The notes beneath the pieces were generated by a model that saw only the letters and a program-made list of their open reading frames with translations, was not told the origin of the DNA and searched no databases. The position numbers and the translations under genes are program-made. Of a stretch of 64,000 nt of DNA, positions 8,393 through 16,138 are shown piece by piece; within the stretch, counting starts at the first letter, position 1, and every line of letters begins with the position of its first letter. This stretch comes from Arthrobacter sp. UNC362MFTsu5.1 (GTDB lineage: Bacteria; Actinomycetota; Actinomycetes; Actinomycetales; Micrococcaceae): NCBI RefSeq assembly GCF_000685965.1, contig NZ_JMLE01000001.1:496001-560000 (forward strand), in the 5' to 3' direction.

Positions 8393-9655
8393 ATGCAGAG
8401 CACTGAATCCACGCTCCGGACCGACGGGCCCCTCTCGGGCATCCTCGTGGTGGACCTGAGCCGCGCCCTGGCCGGCCCGCACGCGGGCATGATGCTGGCC
8501 GACCTCGGCGCCCGGGTCATCAAGGTGGAAAACCCCGGCACCGGAGACGACACCCGCGGCTGGGGTCCCCCGTTCGTCGGCCCAGAAGACGACCCGCAGG
8601 CCACGTACTTCCTCTCCTGCAACCGCAACAAGGAATCCATCGCGTTGGACCTGAAGAACGACGACGGGCGGACAGTGCTGCGCGAACTGCTGGAACGCGC
8701 CGACGTCGTCATCGAGAACTTCCGCCCCGGCGTGCTGGACCGGCTGGGCTTCTCCGCCGCGGAAATGCACGCGCTGAACCCGGCACTGGTGATCCTGTCC
8801 ATCACCGGCTTCGGTCACGACGGGCCGGAATCGCGGCGCAGCGGCTACGACCAGATCCTGCAGGGCGAGGCCGGACTGATGTCCCTCACCGGCTCCGGAC
8901 CGGACGACCCCCAGCGGGTGGGCGTTCCGATCGCCGACCTCCTGTCCGGCATGTACGGCGCGTTCGGCACCCTCGCGGCGCTGCTGCAGCGCGAACGGAC
9001 CGGGCAAGGGCAGATTGTGCGTACCTCACTGCTGGCCGCCCTCATCGGGGTGCACGCTTTCCAGGGCACCAGGGCAACAGTGGCCGGCGAAGTTCCGAAG
9101 GCCCAGGGCAACCACCACCCCTCCATCGCCCCCTACGGCCTGTTCCACTGCCGGCAGGGACGGGTCCAGATCAGTGTCGGCAGCGAGAAGCTCTGGAACA
9201 CTTTCGCTTCGACCTTCGGTATCGACGCCTCCCGGCCCGAGTTCGCCAGCAACGCGGAGCGGGTGCGCAACCGCGAGAAGGTCATCGAGGAAGTGGAGAA
9301 CGCGTTCTCCGATTATGGAGCCGAGGAGCTGCTCACCAAGCTCAACGACGCCGGCATTCCGGCAGGCAAAGTCCGCACCTTGGACGAGGTCTACGCCTGG
9401 GACCAGGTCCATTCGCAGGGCCTGGTGATCGACGTCGAGCACAAGCTCCTGGGCACCGTGAGCCTGCCCGGTCCGCCGCTGCGGTTCTTCACCGCCGCCG
9501 ACACCAACGAAACGACCCTCACCACCCACACGGCCCCGCCCCTTCTGGACCAGGACGGCGATCAGATCCGGCAGTGGCTGGGACTGGCCGCCACCTGGAC
9601 AGCCGGAACGGAACCCGTCAGCGCACCCGCCCGGATGGAGAAGGAAAGCCGATGA
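8393..9655 (+). CDS. Class III (CaiB/BaiF) CoA-transferase
   Basis: A 420-residue family III CoA-transferase, which moves CoA between carboxylic acids. It opens PLSGILVVDLSRALAGPHAGMMLADLGARVIKVE and has RNKESIALDLK, ENFRPGVLDRLG, SITGFG and VGVPIADLLSGMYGAF. The Asp of that last motif is the expected covalent residue. The length is standard. ATG 8393 has AGAAGGA five bases upstream; ATG 8372 is in frame but lacks a site. Its stop overlaps the next start as ATGA. Between a diacid carrier and a carboxyltransferase it probably activates the imported acid to its CoA thioester. Confidence 0.88.
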   Translation: MQSTESTLRTDGPLSGILVVDLSRALAGPHAGMMLADLGARVIKVENPGTGDDTRGWGPPFVGPEDDPQATYFLSCNRNKESIALDLKNDDGRTVLRELLERADVVIENFRPGVLDRLGFSAAEMHALNPALVILSITGFGHDGPESRRSGYDQILQGEAGLMSLTGSGPDDPQRVGVPIADLLSGMYGAFGTLAALLQRERTGQGQIVRTSLLAALIGVHAFQGTRATVAGEVPKAQGNHHPSIAPYGLFHCRQGRVQISVGSEKLWNTFASTFGIDASRPEFASNAERVRNREKVIEEVENAFSDYGAEELLTKLNDAGIPAGKVRTLDEVYAWDQVHSQGLVIDVEHKLLGTVSLPGPPLRFFTAADTNETTLTTHTAPPLLDQDGDQIRQWLGLAATWTAGTEPVSAPARMEKESR

Positions 9656-11220
9656 CCATGCTGACAGAACAACCGGCCAAACACCTGGACGCCGCCGGAC
9701 TCATCACCGCTGTGCTCGATCCGGGGTCCTACCGGAGCTGGGACACGCCGGTGCTTGACCCCGCTCCCGGCCCCGAGTACCGGCAGGAACTGGCTGCCGC
9801 CCGCGCCAAAACCGGCGTGGACGAATCCGTCCTCACCGGCGAAGGCCGCATCCGGGGCCGGCGGGTAGCTGTCATCGTCAGCGAGTTCCGCTTCCTGGCC
9901 GGATCCATCGGGCTCGCAGCCGCGGAACGCATCGTCACCGCCGTCGAACGGGCAACACGCGAGGGACTGCCGCTCCTGGCCGGCCCGGCGTCCGGCGGCA
10001 CCCGCATGCAGGAAGGCACCATCGCCTTCCTCTCCATGGTGAAAATCAGCGCTGCCGTCCGCGCCCACCGCCAGGCCGGGCTGCCCTACCTCGTCTACCT
10101 GCGGCATCCCACCACAGGAGGGGTCATGGCGTCCTGGGGATCGCTCGGCCACATCACCGTGGCCGAGCCCGGCGCCCTGCTCGGCTTCCTCGGACCGCGG
10201 GTCTATGAGGCCCTCCACGGCACACCGTTTCCCGAGAACGTCCAGGTGGCTGAGAACCTGTTCGACAAGGGCCTGATCGATGCGGTGGTCCCGCCCTGGC
10301 AACTGTCCGACGTCGTGGACCGCGCCTTGAGCATCCTGGTCCCGGGCGCGCACCCGCGGCCCGCGCCGCCGCGCACGCTGGCCGTCAAGCCGTCCGACGC
10401 CGGCGCCTGGGAATCGATCGAAATCTCGCGGAACGCCCGCCGACCGGACCTCCGCCAGCTGCTCGCCTACGGCGCCCGCGATGTGCTGCCCCTCAACGGC
10501 ACCGGGCAGGGGGAAAAGGACCCCGGCCTGCAGCTTGCCCTGGCGCGCTTCGGCCAGGAATCCTGCGTGGTCATCGGCCACACCCGGCCCCGGCCGTCGC
10601 GGCAGACGGCGATGGGACCGGCGTCGCTCCGGGAAGCGCGCCGCGGCATGCGCCTGGCTGAGGAGCTGGGGCTGCCGCTGCTGACGGTCATAGACACGGG
10701 CGGCGCAGCGCTGTCGAAGGAGGCCGAGGAAGGCGGGCTGGCCGGAGAGATTGCCCGGTCACTGCACGACATGATCGGGCTCAACTCCCCCACCGTTTCA
10801 GTCCTGCTCGGCCAAGGGGCCGGAGGAGGGGCGTTGGCACTTCTGCCCGCAGACCGGACCATCGCCGCCCAGCACGCGTGGCTGTCGCCGCTGCCGCCCG
10901 AAGGCGCCAGCGCCATCGTCCACCGGAACACCGGCTTCGCCCCGGCCATGTCCGCGGCGCAGGGCGTCAACGTTGCGGCCCTCTACAGGAACGGCCTGGT
11001 GGAACACATCGTGGACGAACGGGGCGACGCCGAACACAACCGTGCGGAACACAACCGTGCCGAACACGGGGACGCCTCGCTTGAGCCAAGAGGATTCTGC
11101 CAGCGCATGGGACAGGCCATCGAGTACGAGCTCGCCACCTTGTCGGCCGCCGGTCCCGGCGAACTGCTGCCGCTGCGGCTGGCCAAGTACCGGAACCTGG
11201 GAAGCGTCATCGCCGGCTGA
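9652..11220 (+). CDS. Fused acetyl-CoA carboxylase-type carboxyltransferase (beta-alpha), 522 aa
   Basis: One chain carries both crotonase-fold halves of an acyl-CoA carboxyltransferase. The N-terminal (AccD-like) half spans about residues 40-245, with VIVSEFRFLAGSIGLAAAERI, GPASGGTRMQEG and HPTTGGVMASWGSLG. The C-terminal (AccA-like) half spans about 255-520, with ALARFGQESCVVIGH, SLREARRGMRLAEELGLPLLTVIDT, GGALALLPAD and the oxyanion-hole GQGAGGG. There is no zinc finger, biotin carboxylase or biotinyl domain nearby. It resembles malonate decarboxylase or carboxyltransferase subunits that act on acyl-CoA or acyl-ACP. ATGA overlap with the CoA-transferase indicates translational coupling. 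A 15-base tandem repeat encodes AEHNR twice at residues about 461-470. Confidence 0.82.
   Translation: MTMLTEQPAKHLDAAGLITAVLDPGSYRSWDTPVLDPAPGPEYRQELAAARAKTGVDESVLTGEGRIRGRRVAVIVSEFRFLAGSIGLAAAERIVTAVERATREGLPLLAGPASGGTRMQEGTIAFLSMVKISAAVRAHRQAGLPYLVYLRHPTTGGVMASWGSLGHITVAEPGALLGFLGPRVYEALHGTPFPENVQVAENLFDKGLIDAVVPPWQLSDVVDRALSILVPGAHPRPAPPRTLAVKPSDAGAWESIEISRNARRPDLRQLLAYGARDVLPLNGTGQGEKDPGLQLALARFGQESCVVIGHTRPRPSRQTAMGPASLREARRGMRLAEELGLPLLTVIDTGGAALSKEAEEGGLAGEIARSLHDMIGLNSPTVSVLLGQGAGGGALALLPADRTIAAQHAWLSPLPPEGASAIVHRNTGFAPAMSAAQGVNVAALYRNGLVEHIVDERGDAEHNRAEHNRAEHGDASLEPRGFCQRMGQAIEYELATLSAAGPGELLPLRLAKYRNLGSVIAG
11032..11068 (+). repeat. 15-bp tandem repeat inside the carboxyltransferase gene
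   Basis: GAACACAACCGTGCG at 11032-11046 is followed by a copy with one change at 11047-11061 and a partial third copy GAACACG. The unit is in frame and encodes EHNRA repeats in a surface-like linker between the last crotonase strand region and the C-terminal helix. It looks like a recent slippage expansion and should vary in copy number between strains. Confidence 0.75.
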
Positions 11221-12363
11221 TTACCGCCTCGGCGCCATCAGGGAGGACCGGTGGAAATCCGTGTGCCACACCTCGATCTCCCGTCCGTCTCCGTCGGTGA
11301 CAACGTATTCGGGCCAGCGGTCGAAGGCGGAGCAGGGATGGGAGATGCCGAAGTCCACCAGGTCGGTGACGTCCAGGCCGGTCACGCCGGTGAGGACTGC
11401 GTGGTGGTCATAGAGGTTGCGCACCACAGCCGTTGCCCCGCCCTTCGGGGCACCGTCAGCGGTGTGGACCGCCAGGACCACCGGCAGCCCTGCGTCGTAA
11501 GGCAGGTCCCGCTTGCCGGCGCCGACGACGGCGATCCCGTCTTCGGGGGTGGACAGCACCGCGGCGCGGACGGTCAAGGCCGGCAACAGGCCCGGCACCG
11601 GGCTGACACCGGCGTAGGTGCCGTGATCGTGGGTGACGTAGCAGCCGGACCGGAGGAGCCTCCGCGTTCCCGGCACCTGGCCGGGTTCCGGCAGGAACTC
11701 AACCACACGGTCCGGAAAAGCCGATCCGCCCATGGAGTAGACGGGGGCTGCCGTTTCGAAGTACGGGGCCACGTCCAGAAACACCTGCCGCACCAGCCGG
11801 CAGTGCCGGTCAACGGCCGAGACAGTGTCCTCCGCACGACTGTTGGGCACCACCCCCTCGTAGCCGGCAACTCCAACGAGCCTGAGTCCCGGCGCGGCGC
11901 GGACCAGCCCGGCGAGGCGGACAGCCTCCCCGAGGCTGCGGACCCCCGTGCGTCCGCCGGGCGTCCCGACGTCGAGCATCACCTCAAGGGGGACGTTCCC
12001 TGCAGCGGTGAACACCTGCGCCGCGGCATTGATGCCCGCCTCGGAGTCCACGAAGCAGCGGATTTCCCGCCCGGGGTCCTCCTCCAGCCACGCCCGTATG
12101 CGGCTGAGGCCGTCCCGGTCGACCACCTCGTTGGCGATGAGGACATGATGGTGCCCCCAGCCCAGCACTGCAGCGACCTGGTCCACGGTGGCAACCGTGA
12201 CGGCGGCTGCCCCGGCCGCCACCTGGCGGCTGATGATCGGCGCGGACATGGTGGTCTTCACGTGCGGGGCAAGGTCCACCTGCCGCTCCCGGCACCAGGA
12301 CGCCATGACACGGATATTGTTTTCGAGGGCAACGGCATTGAGCCTGAGCTGCGGATACGGCAT
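11221..12363 (-). CDS. D-serine dehydratase / D-threonine aldolase-like PLP enzyme
   Basis: A 380-residue fold-type III PLP enzyme. The N-terminal alanine-racemase barrel has the Schiff-base lysine in LAPHVKTTMSAPIISRQ near residue 36, VATVDQVAAVLGWG and LDVGTPGGRTGV. The C-terminal domain is of the eukaryotic-type D-serine dehydratase group: HDHGTYAG and the paired metal ligands in ISHPCSAFDRW near residue 350 (His and Cys for zinc). Such enzymes dehydrate D-serine or D-threo-3-hydroxyaspartate, or cleave D-threonine. The gene is convergent with the carboxyltransferase, with no gap, and divergent from the LysR gene by 54 bases. The substrate cannot be decided by sequence alone; 3-hydroxyaspartate would link to the C4-diacid genes next door. 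Confidence 0.82.
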   Translation of the reverse strand: MPYPQLRLNAVALENNIRVMASWCRERQVDLAPHVKTTMSAPIISRQVAAGAAAVTVATVDQVAAVLGWGHHHVLIANEVVDRDGLSRIRAWLEEDPGREIRCFVDSEAGINAAAQVFTAAGNVPLEVMLDVGTPGGRTGVRSLGEAVRLAGLVRAAPGLRLVGVAGYEGVVPNSRAEDTVSAVDRHCRLVRQVFLDVAPYFETAAPVYSMGGSAFPDRVVEFLPEPGQVPGTRRLLRSGCYVTHDHGTYAGVSPVPGLLPALTVRAAVLSTPEDGIAVVGAGKRDLPYDAGLPVVLAVHTADGAPKGGATAVVRNLYDHHAVLTGVTGLDVTDLVDFGISHPCSAFDRWPEYVVTDGDGREIEVWHTDFHRSSLMAPRR

Positions 12364-12417
12364 GGTCGATTGTCACGGGCGTAGGCTGTCAGGACCAAAT
12401 TTCGCGAAAGGGCCGGA

Positions 12418-13305
12418 GTGGACACACGAAAGCTGAAGTACTTCCTGGCCGTTGTTGACCATGACGGTTTCAACCGCGCGGCAGAGCACCTCCTGATCGC
12501 CCAGCCCTCACTGTCCCAGACCATCGCCGGCCTGGAAAAGGACCTCGGCGTGCCGCTCTTCCACCGGATCGGCCGCCGGGCGGTGCTCAGCGAGGCCGGC
12601 AAGGAACTCGTAGGGCCGGCACGCCTGGTGATGCGGGACCTCGACGCTGCGCAGTCCGCGGTGCAAGCGTTGCGGGGCGTGCGCAGCGGCCGGCTGGACA
12701 TCATCACCATGCCCTCCCCCGGCATCGAACCGCTGACCTCGATGATCGCCGGCTTTACCCGGCTGCACCCCTCGGTCCGGCTCAACGTCAGCGCCGCCTT
12801 CACACCCGAGGAAGTCATTGAATCGGTCCGAACCGGCAGCACCGAAATTGGACTGGCCGGTTCCTCAACGCCCATCCGGGTCCCGGGGGTGCAGGTCCTG
12901 GAGCTCGAACGCCAGCCCCTGATCCTGATCGTGAACCCGCAGGCCGATACGTTCAACCCGGGAACGGCGATCCAGCGGGAGGACCTCGGCGGGCACCGCC
13001 TGATAGCCAGCCAGCGCGGATCGCTGATGCGCTGGCTCGTGGACGACGCGCTGGCGCACGGCGTCAACGTGGAGATCGTCGTCGAGGTGGCGCACCGGAC
13101 CTCGATCCTGCCGCTGGTACTTGCCGGTGTGGGCCATGCGGTGATGCCTTCGTCCTGGGCTCCGACGGCCCACAAGGCCGGGCTGCGGACACTTCTCATC
13201 GAACCCGTGTCCCACCTCGATGTTGCCATCCTGAGCCGGAAGGAAGACCTGACACCGGCCGCCCGCGCCTTCCTGGAGGTCGCGGAACTGCACGCCGATC
13301 AATAG
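12418..13305 (+). CDS. LysR-family transcriptional regulator
   Basis: A 295-residue LysR protein. The N-terminal helix-turn-helix is standard: KLKYFLAVVDHDGFNRAAEH, LLIAQPSLSQTIAGLEKDLG and VPLFHRIGRRAVLSEAGKE. The effector domain spans about residues 90-290. Translation starts at GTG 12418; GAAAGGG lies six bases upstream. It shares a 54-base divergent region with the PLP enzyme and reads toward the tartrate dehydrogenase operon, so either could be its target. The stop codon lies inside a 17-base palindrome (13301-13317). Confidence 0.9.
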   Translation: MDTRKLKYFLAVVDHDGFNRAAEHLLIAQPSLSQTIAGLEKDLGVPLFHRIGRRAVLSEAGKELVGPARLVMRDLDAAQSAVQALRGVRSGRLDIITMPSPGIEPLTSMIAGFTRLHPSVRLNVSAAFTPEEVIESVRTGSTEIGLAGSSTPIRVPGVQVLELERQPLILIVNPQADTFNPGTAIQREDLGGHRLIASQRGSLMRWLVDDALAHGVNVEIVVEVAHRTSILPLVLAGVGHAVMPSSWAPTAHKAGLRTLLIEPVSHLDVAILSRKEDLTPAARAFLEVAELHADQ

Positions 13306-13317
13306 GCTCAGCCTATT
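13301..13317. promoter_or_regulatory. Palindrome over the lysR stop codon
   Basis: AATAGGCTCAGCCTATT is a perfect 8-1-8 palindrome that includes the TAG stop of the LysR gene. No T run follows, so a terminator is not obvious. It is about 105 bases upstream of the tartrate dehydrogenase start, a reasonable place for a LysR activator site, although the T-N11-A spacing does not fit cleanly. Confidence 0.35.
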
Positions 13318-13421
13318 TGCCGTATCGAATCTTGGTCTTGGACGCCGAATACACCCAAGCCTTCTACTTGAAGAGGAAGGCAGTGTGACGCTGCTAACAG
13401 ACTCAACGAGGAGGTAGGCAC

Positions 13422-14519
13422 ATGAGCGCCACCCAGAAATTCAGCATCGCTTCAATCCCCGCAGACGGAGTCGGCAAGGAAGTTGTCTCCGCCGGCCGCC
13501 GCGTCCTGGACGCCCTGGCAGCCAACTCCAACGGCAGGTTCGCCTTCGAATGGACCGAGTTCCCCTGGGGCTGCGGCTACTACGAAAAGACCGGCCAGAT
13601 GATGGACCCCAAAGGCCTGGAAGCCCTCAAGGACTTCGACGCCATCTACTTCGGCGCAGTGGGATGGGAGAACGTTCCGGACCACATCAGCCTCTGGGGC
13701 CTCCGCCTGAACATCACCCAGAACTTTGACCAGTGGGCCAACATCCGCCCGGTGAAGTTCCTTCCGGGCATCCAGTCCCCGCTCCGCAAGGCCGACAACA
13801 CCGAACTCGACTGGGTCGTTGTCCGCGAAAACAGCGAAGGCGAGTACGCCGGCCTCGGCGGACGCAACCTCAGCGGCCGCGGCCCGGGCAACGAGGTGGC
13901 CCTGCAGACGGCCCTGTTCACCGAAAAGGGCTGCGAGCGCATCATGCGCTTCGCCTTCGACCTCGCCCGGACCCGCACGGTCAAGAAGGTCTCGTCCGTC
14001 ACCAAGTCCAATGCACAGCAGTACGGCATGGTCCTCTGGGACGAAACCTTCCAGCGCGTAGCCCTGGACTACCCGGATGTGGCCACCGAAAGCGTCCTGG
14101 TCGACGCTATGAGCGCCAAGTTCATCCTCAAGCCGGAAGACCTCTCCGTTGTGGTCGCATCGAACCTGAACGCCGACATCCTCTCGGACCTGGGCTCGGC
14201 ACTCGCGGGCAGCCTGGGACTGGCGGCCAGCGCAAACCTGAACCCGGAGCGCCGCTTCCCCTCCATGTTCGAACCGGTCCACGGTTCCGCACCGGACATC
14301 GCCGGCAAAGGCATCAGCAACCCGATCGGCGCAATCGCCAGCGCCGCCCTGATGCTGGACCACTTCGGCCTGCACGAGGAAGCCCGTCTGGTCGAAGCCG
14401 CCATTGAGCAGACCACGGCCGCCGGACTTCTCACCCGCGACGTCGGCGGCGACGCCAACACCGACGACGTCACCGAGGCAATCATCGAAGCCCTCACCCA
14501 CACCCTGGCTGCCGTCTAG
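13422..14519 (+). CDS. ttuC: Tartrate dehydrogenase / D-malate dehydrogenase (decarboxylating)
   Basis: A 365-residue NAD-dependent beta-decarboxylating dehydrogenase of the isocitrate/isopropylmalate family. The tartrate/D-malate subgroup signature is clear: FGAVGWENVPDHISLWGLRL followed by NITQNFDQWANIRPVKFLPG. VVRENSEGEYAGLGG, the SVTKSNAQQYGMVLWDE helix and a late FEPVHGSAPDIAGKGISNP supply the substrate, metal and NAD contacts. Such enzymes oxidise (+)-tartrate, decarboxylate meso-tartrate to D-glycerate, or convert D-malate to pyruvate. AGGAGG sits seven bases before the ATG. Downstream are a C4-diacid symporter and glycerate kinase, which together would take tartrate to phosphoglycerate. 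Confidence 0.9.
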   Translation: MSATQKFSIASIPADGVGKEVVSAGRRVLDALAANSNGRFAFEWTEFPWGCGYYEKTGQMMDPKGLEALKDFDAIYFGAVGWENVPDHISLWGLRLNITQNFDQWANIRPVKFLPGIQSPLRKADNTELDWVVVRENSEGEYAGLGGRNLSGRGPGNEVALQTALFTEKGCERIMRFAFDLARTRTVKKVSSVTKSNAQQYGMVLWDETFQRVALDYPDVATESVLVDAMSAKFILKPEDLSVVVASNLNADILSDLGSALAGSLGLAASANLNPERRFPSMFEPVHGSAPDIAGKGISNPIGAIASAALMLDHFGLHEEARLVEAAIEQTTAAGLLTRDVGGDANTDDVTEAIIEALTHTLAAV

Positions 14520-14566
14520 CCAGGACTCGCGACCAGCCGGCTCCGTCCCGGCGGTCAGGCACGGCC

Positions 14567-14608
14567 CGGAATGGACGGCGGTTCACCACACCGCCGCCGT
14601 CCATTCCG
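14567..14608 (+). terminator. Hairpin between dehydrogenase and symporter genes
   Basis: A perfect 15-base stem beginning CGGAATGGACGGCGG closes a 12-base loop; no U-tract follows. It lies in the 145-base gap between ttuC and the DctA-type gene, which read in the same direction. It could be a partial terminator, an attenuator or a processing and stability element that sets the ratio of enzyme to transporter. Confidence 0.6.
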
Positions 14609-14664
14609 TCGTGCTCTCACACAACAAGCACCCTCCAGCTACATTCCACAACGAGGTAGGAATC

Positions 14665-16137
14665 ATGGAACACATCACCACCGCCGGCGCTGCGGCCCCA
14701 GCCAAAAAGCCGTCAGCGCAGGACAAGCCACAAAAAACCCGCTGGTACCGGCAGCTGTACTTCTGGGTTCTGACAGCCATCCTCATCGGCATCCTCGTCG
14801 GCTGGCTCGCCCCCACGGTCGGCATCGCCATGGAACCCATCGGCACCACCTTCGTGAACTCGATGAAAATGCTCATCGGCCCGATCGTGTTCCTGACGAT
14901 CGTCGGCGGCATCGCCAGCGTCGCCGACCTCAAGAAAGTCGGCATGACAGGGCTGAAGGCCCTCACCTACTTCCAGGTCGGCACCATCTTCGCCATGATC
15001 TTCGGCCTGGTCGCCATCAACATCTTCCGCCTCGGCGACGGCGTCAACGCGGACGCCAGCAGCATCAAGACCTCGGATTCCGCGGCCAAACTCATCGACG
15101 CCGGCGCCCACCAGGAATGGTGGCAGTTCCTTACGCACATCATTCCCAACAGCATCATCGGGCCCTTCGTTGAGGGCGACATCCTCCAGATCATCTTCAT
15201 CGCCGTCGTCTTCGGCATCGCCCTGAACGCCATGGGCAAGGTCGGGGCCCCCGTCCTGGACGGCGTGCAGCGCCTGACCGGGGTCATGTTCAAGATCCTG
15301 GGCTTCATCATGAAGGCCGCCCCGATCGGAGCTTTCGGCGCGATGGCCTACGCCGTGAGCAAGTACGGAGTCTCGTCCCTGACCAGCATGGGCGGCCTGA
15401 TCGCGCTCTTCTACGTCACGTCCATCCTCTTCGTGGTGGTCATCCTGGGATCGGTGATGGCCTTCCTGAAGCTGAACATCTTCACGATGATCCGCCACCT
15501 CAAAGAGGAATACATGCTCATCCTGGGCACCTCCACCGCGGAACCGGCCCTCCCCGGCCTGATGCGCAAGCTGGAGCATGCCGGCGTCAAGAAGGAAACG
15601 GTCGGACTCGTCGTCCCCACCGGCTACAGCTTCAACCTCGACGGCGCCGCGATCTACCTTTCCCTTGCCGCCCTCTACATCGCGCAGGCCACCAACACGG
15701 ACCTGACCGTCGGCCAGCAGCTCGGGCTCCTCGCGGTCATGCTGCTCACCTCCAAGGGCGCAGCGGGCGTGGCCGGCGGCGGCTTCATCGCGCTGACCGC
15801 CACGCTCACCACGATCGGCACCATCCCGGCAGCCGGCATCATGCTCATCTTCGGCATCGACAAGTTCATGTCCGAATGCCGGGCCTTGGTGAACTTCACC
15901 GGCAACGCCGTCGCCACACTCTTCATCGCCTGGTGGGACCGCACCCTTGACGCGGACCGCGCCCGGCGGGTCTTCGCCGGCGAATCCGTCGAGCCCATGC
16001 CTGCCGAAGACCCCGTCCACCTCGACGAAGTCACCGACCTCGACGACGACCTCACCGAATATGGCCACCATGCACCGAAGCACACCACCGACGTGAATGC
16101 TGCCGACCGCCGCCCCGCCTACTCGGAATCCATCTGA
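14665..16137 (+). CDS. dctA: DctA-type C4-dicarboxylate:cation symporter (DAACS family)
   Basis: A 490-residue sodium/proton dicarboxylate symporter. The N-terminal cytoplasmic tail (about 30 residues, Lys-rich) precedes YFWVLTAILIGILVGWLAP. Family motifs follow: MLIGPIVFLTIVGGIAS, GTSTAEPALPGLMRKLE (the hairpin serine motif, variant), VVPTGYSFNLDGAAIYLSLA, and DKFMSECRALVNFTGNAVATL near the end. The C-terminal 60 residues are hydrophilic and acidic. GAGGTAGGA precedes the ATG. It should import malate, succinate, fumarate or tartrate for the flanking enzymes. The gene is followed after one base by glycerate kinase. Confidence 0.9.
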   Translation: MEHITTAGAAAPAKKPSAQDKPQKTRWYRQLYFWVLTAILIGILVGWLAPTVGIAMEPIGTTFVNSMKMLIGPIVFLTIVGGIASVADLKKVGMTGLKALTYFQVGTIFAMIFGLVAINIFRLGDGVNADASSIKTSDSAAKLIDAGAHQEWWQFLTHIIPNSIIGPFVEGDILQIIFIAVVFGIALNAMGKVGAPVLDGVQRLTGVMFKILGFIMKAAPIGAFGAMAYAVSKYGVSSLTSMGGLIALFYVTSILFVVVILGSVMAFLKLNIFTMIRHLKEEYMLILGTSTAEPALPGLMRKLEHAGVKKETVGLVVPTGYSFNLDGAAIYLSLAALYIAQATNTDLTVGQQLGLLAVMLLTSKGAAGVAGGGFIALTATLTTIGTIPAAGIMLIFGIDKFMSECRALVNFTGNAVATLFIAWWDRTLDADRARRVFAGESVEPMPAEDPVHLDEVTDLDDDLTEYGHHAPKHTTDVNAADRRPAYSESI

Positions 16138-16138
16138 C

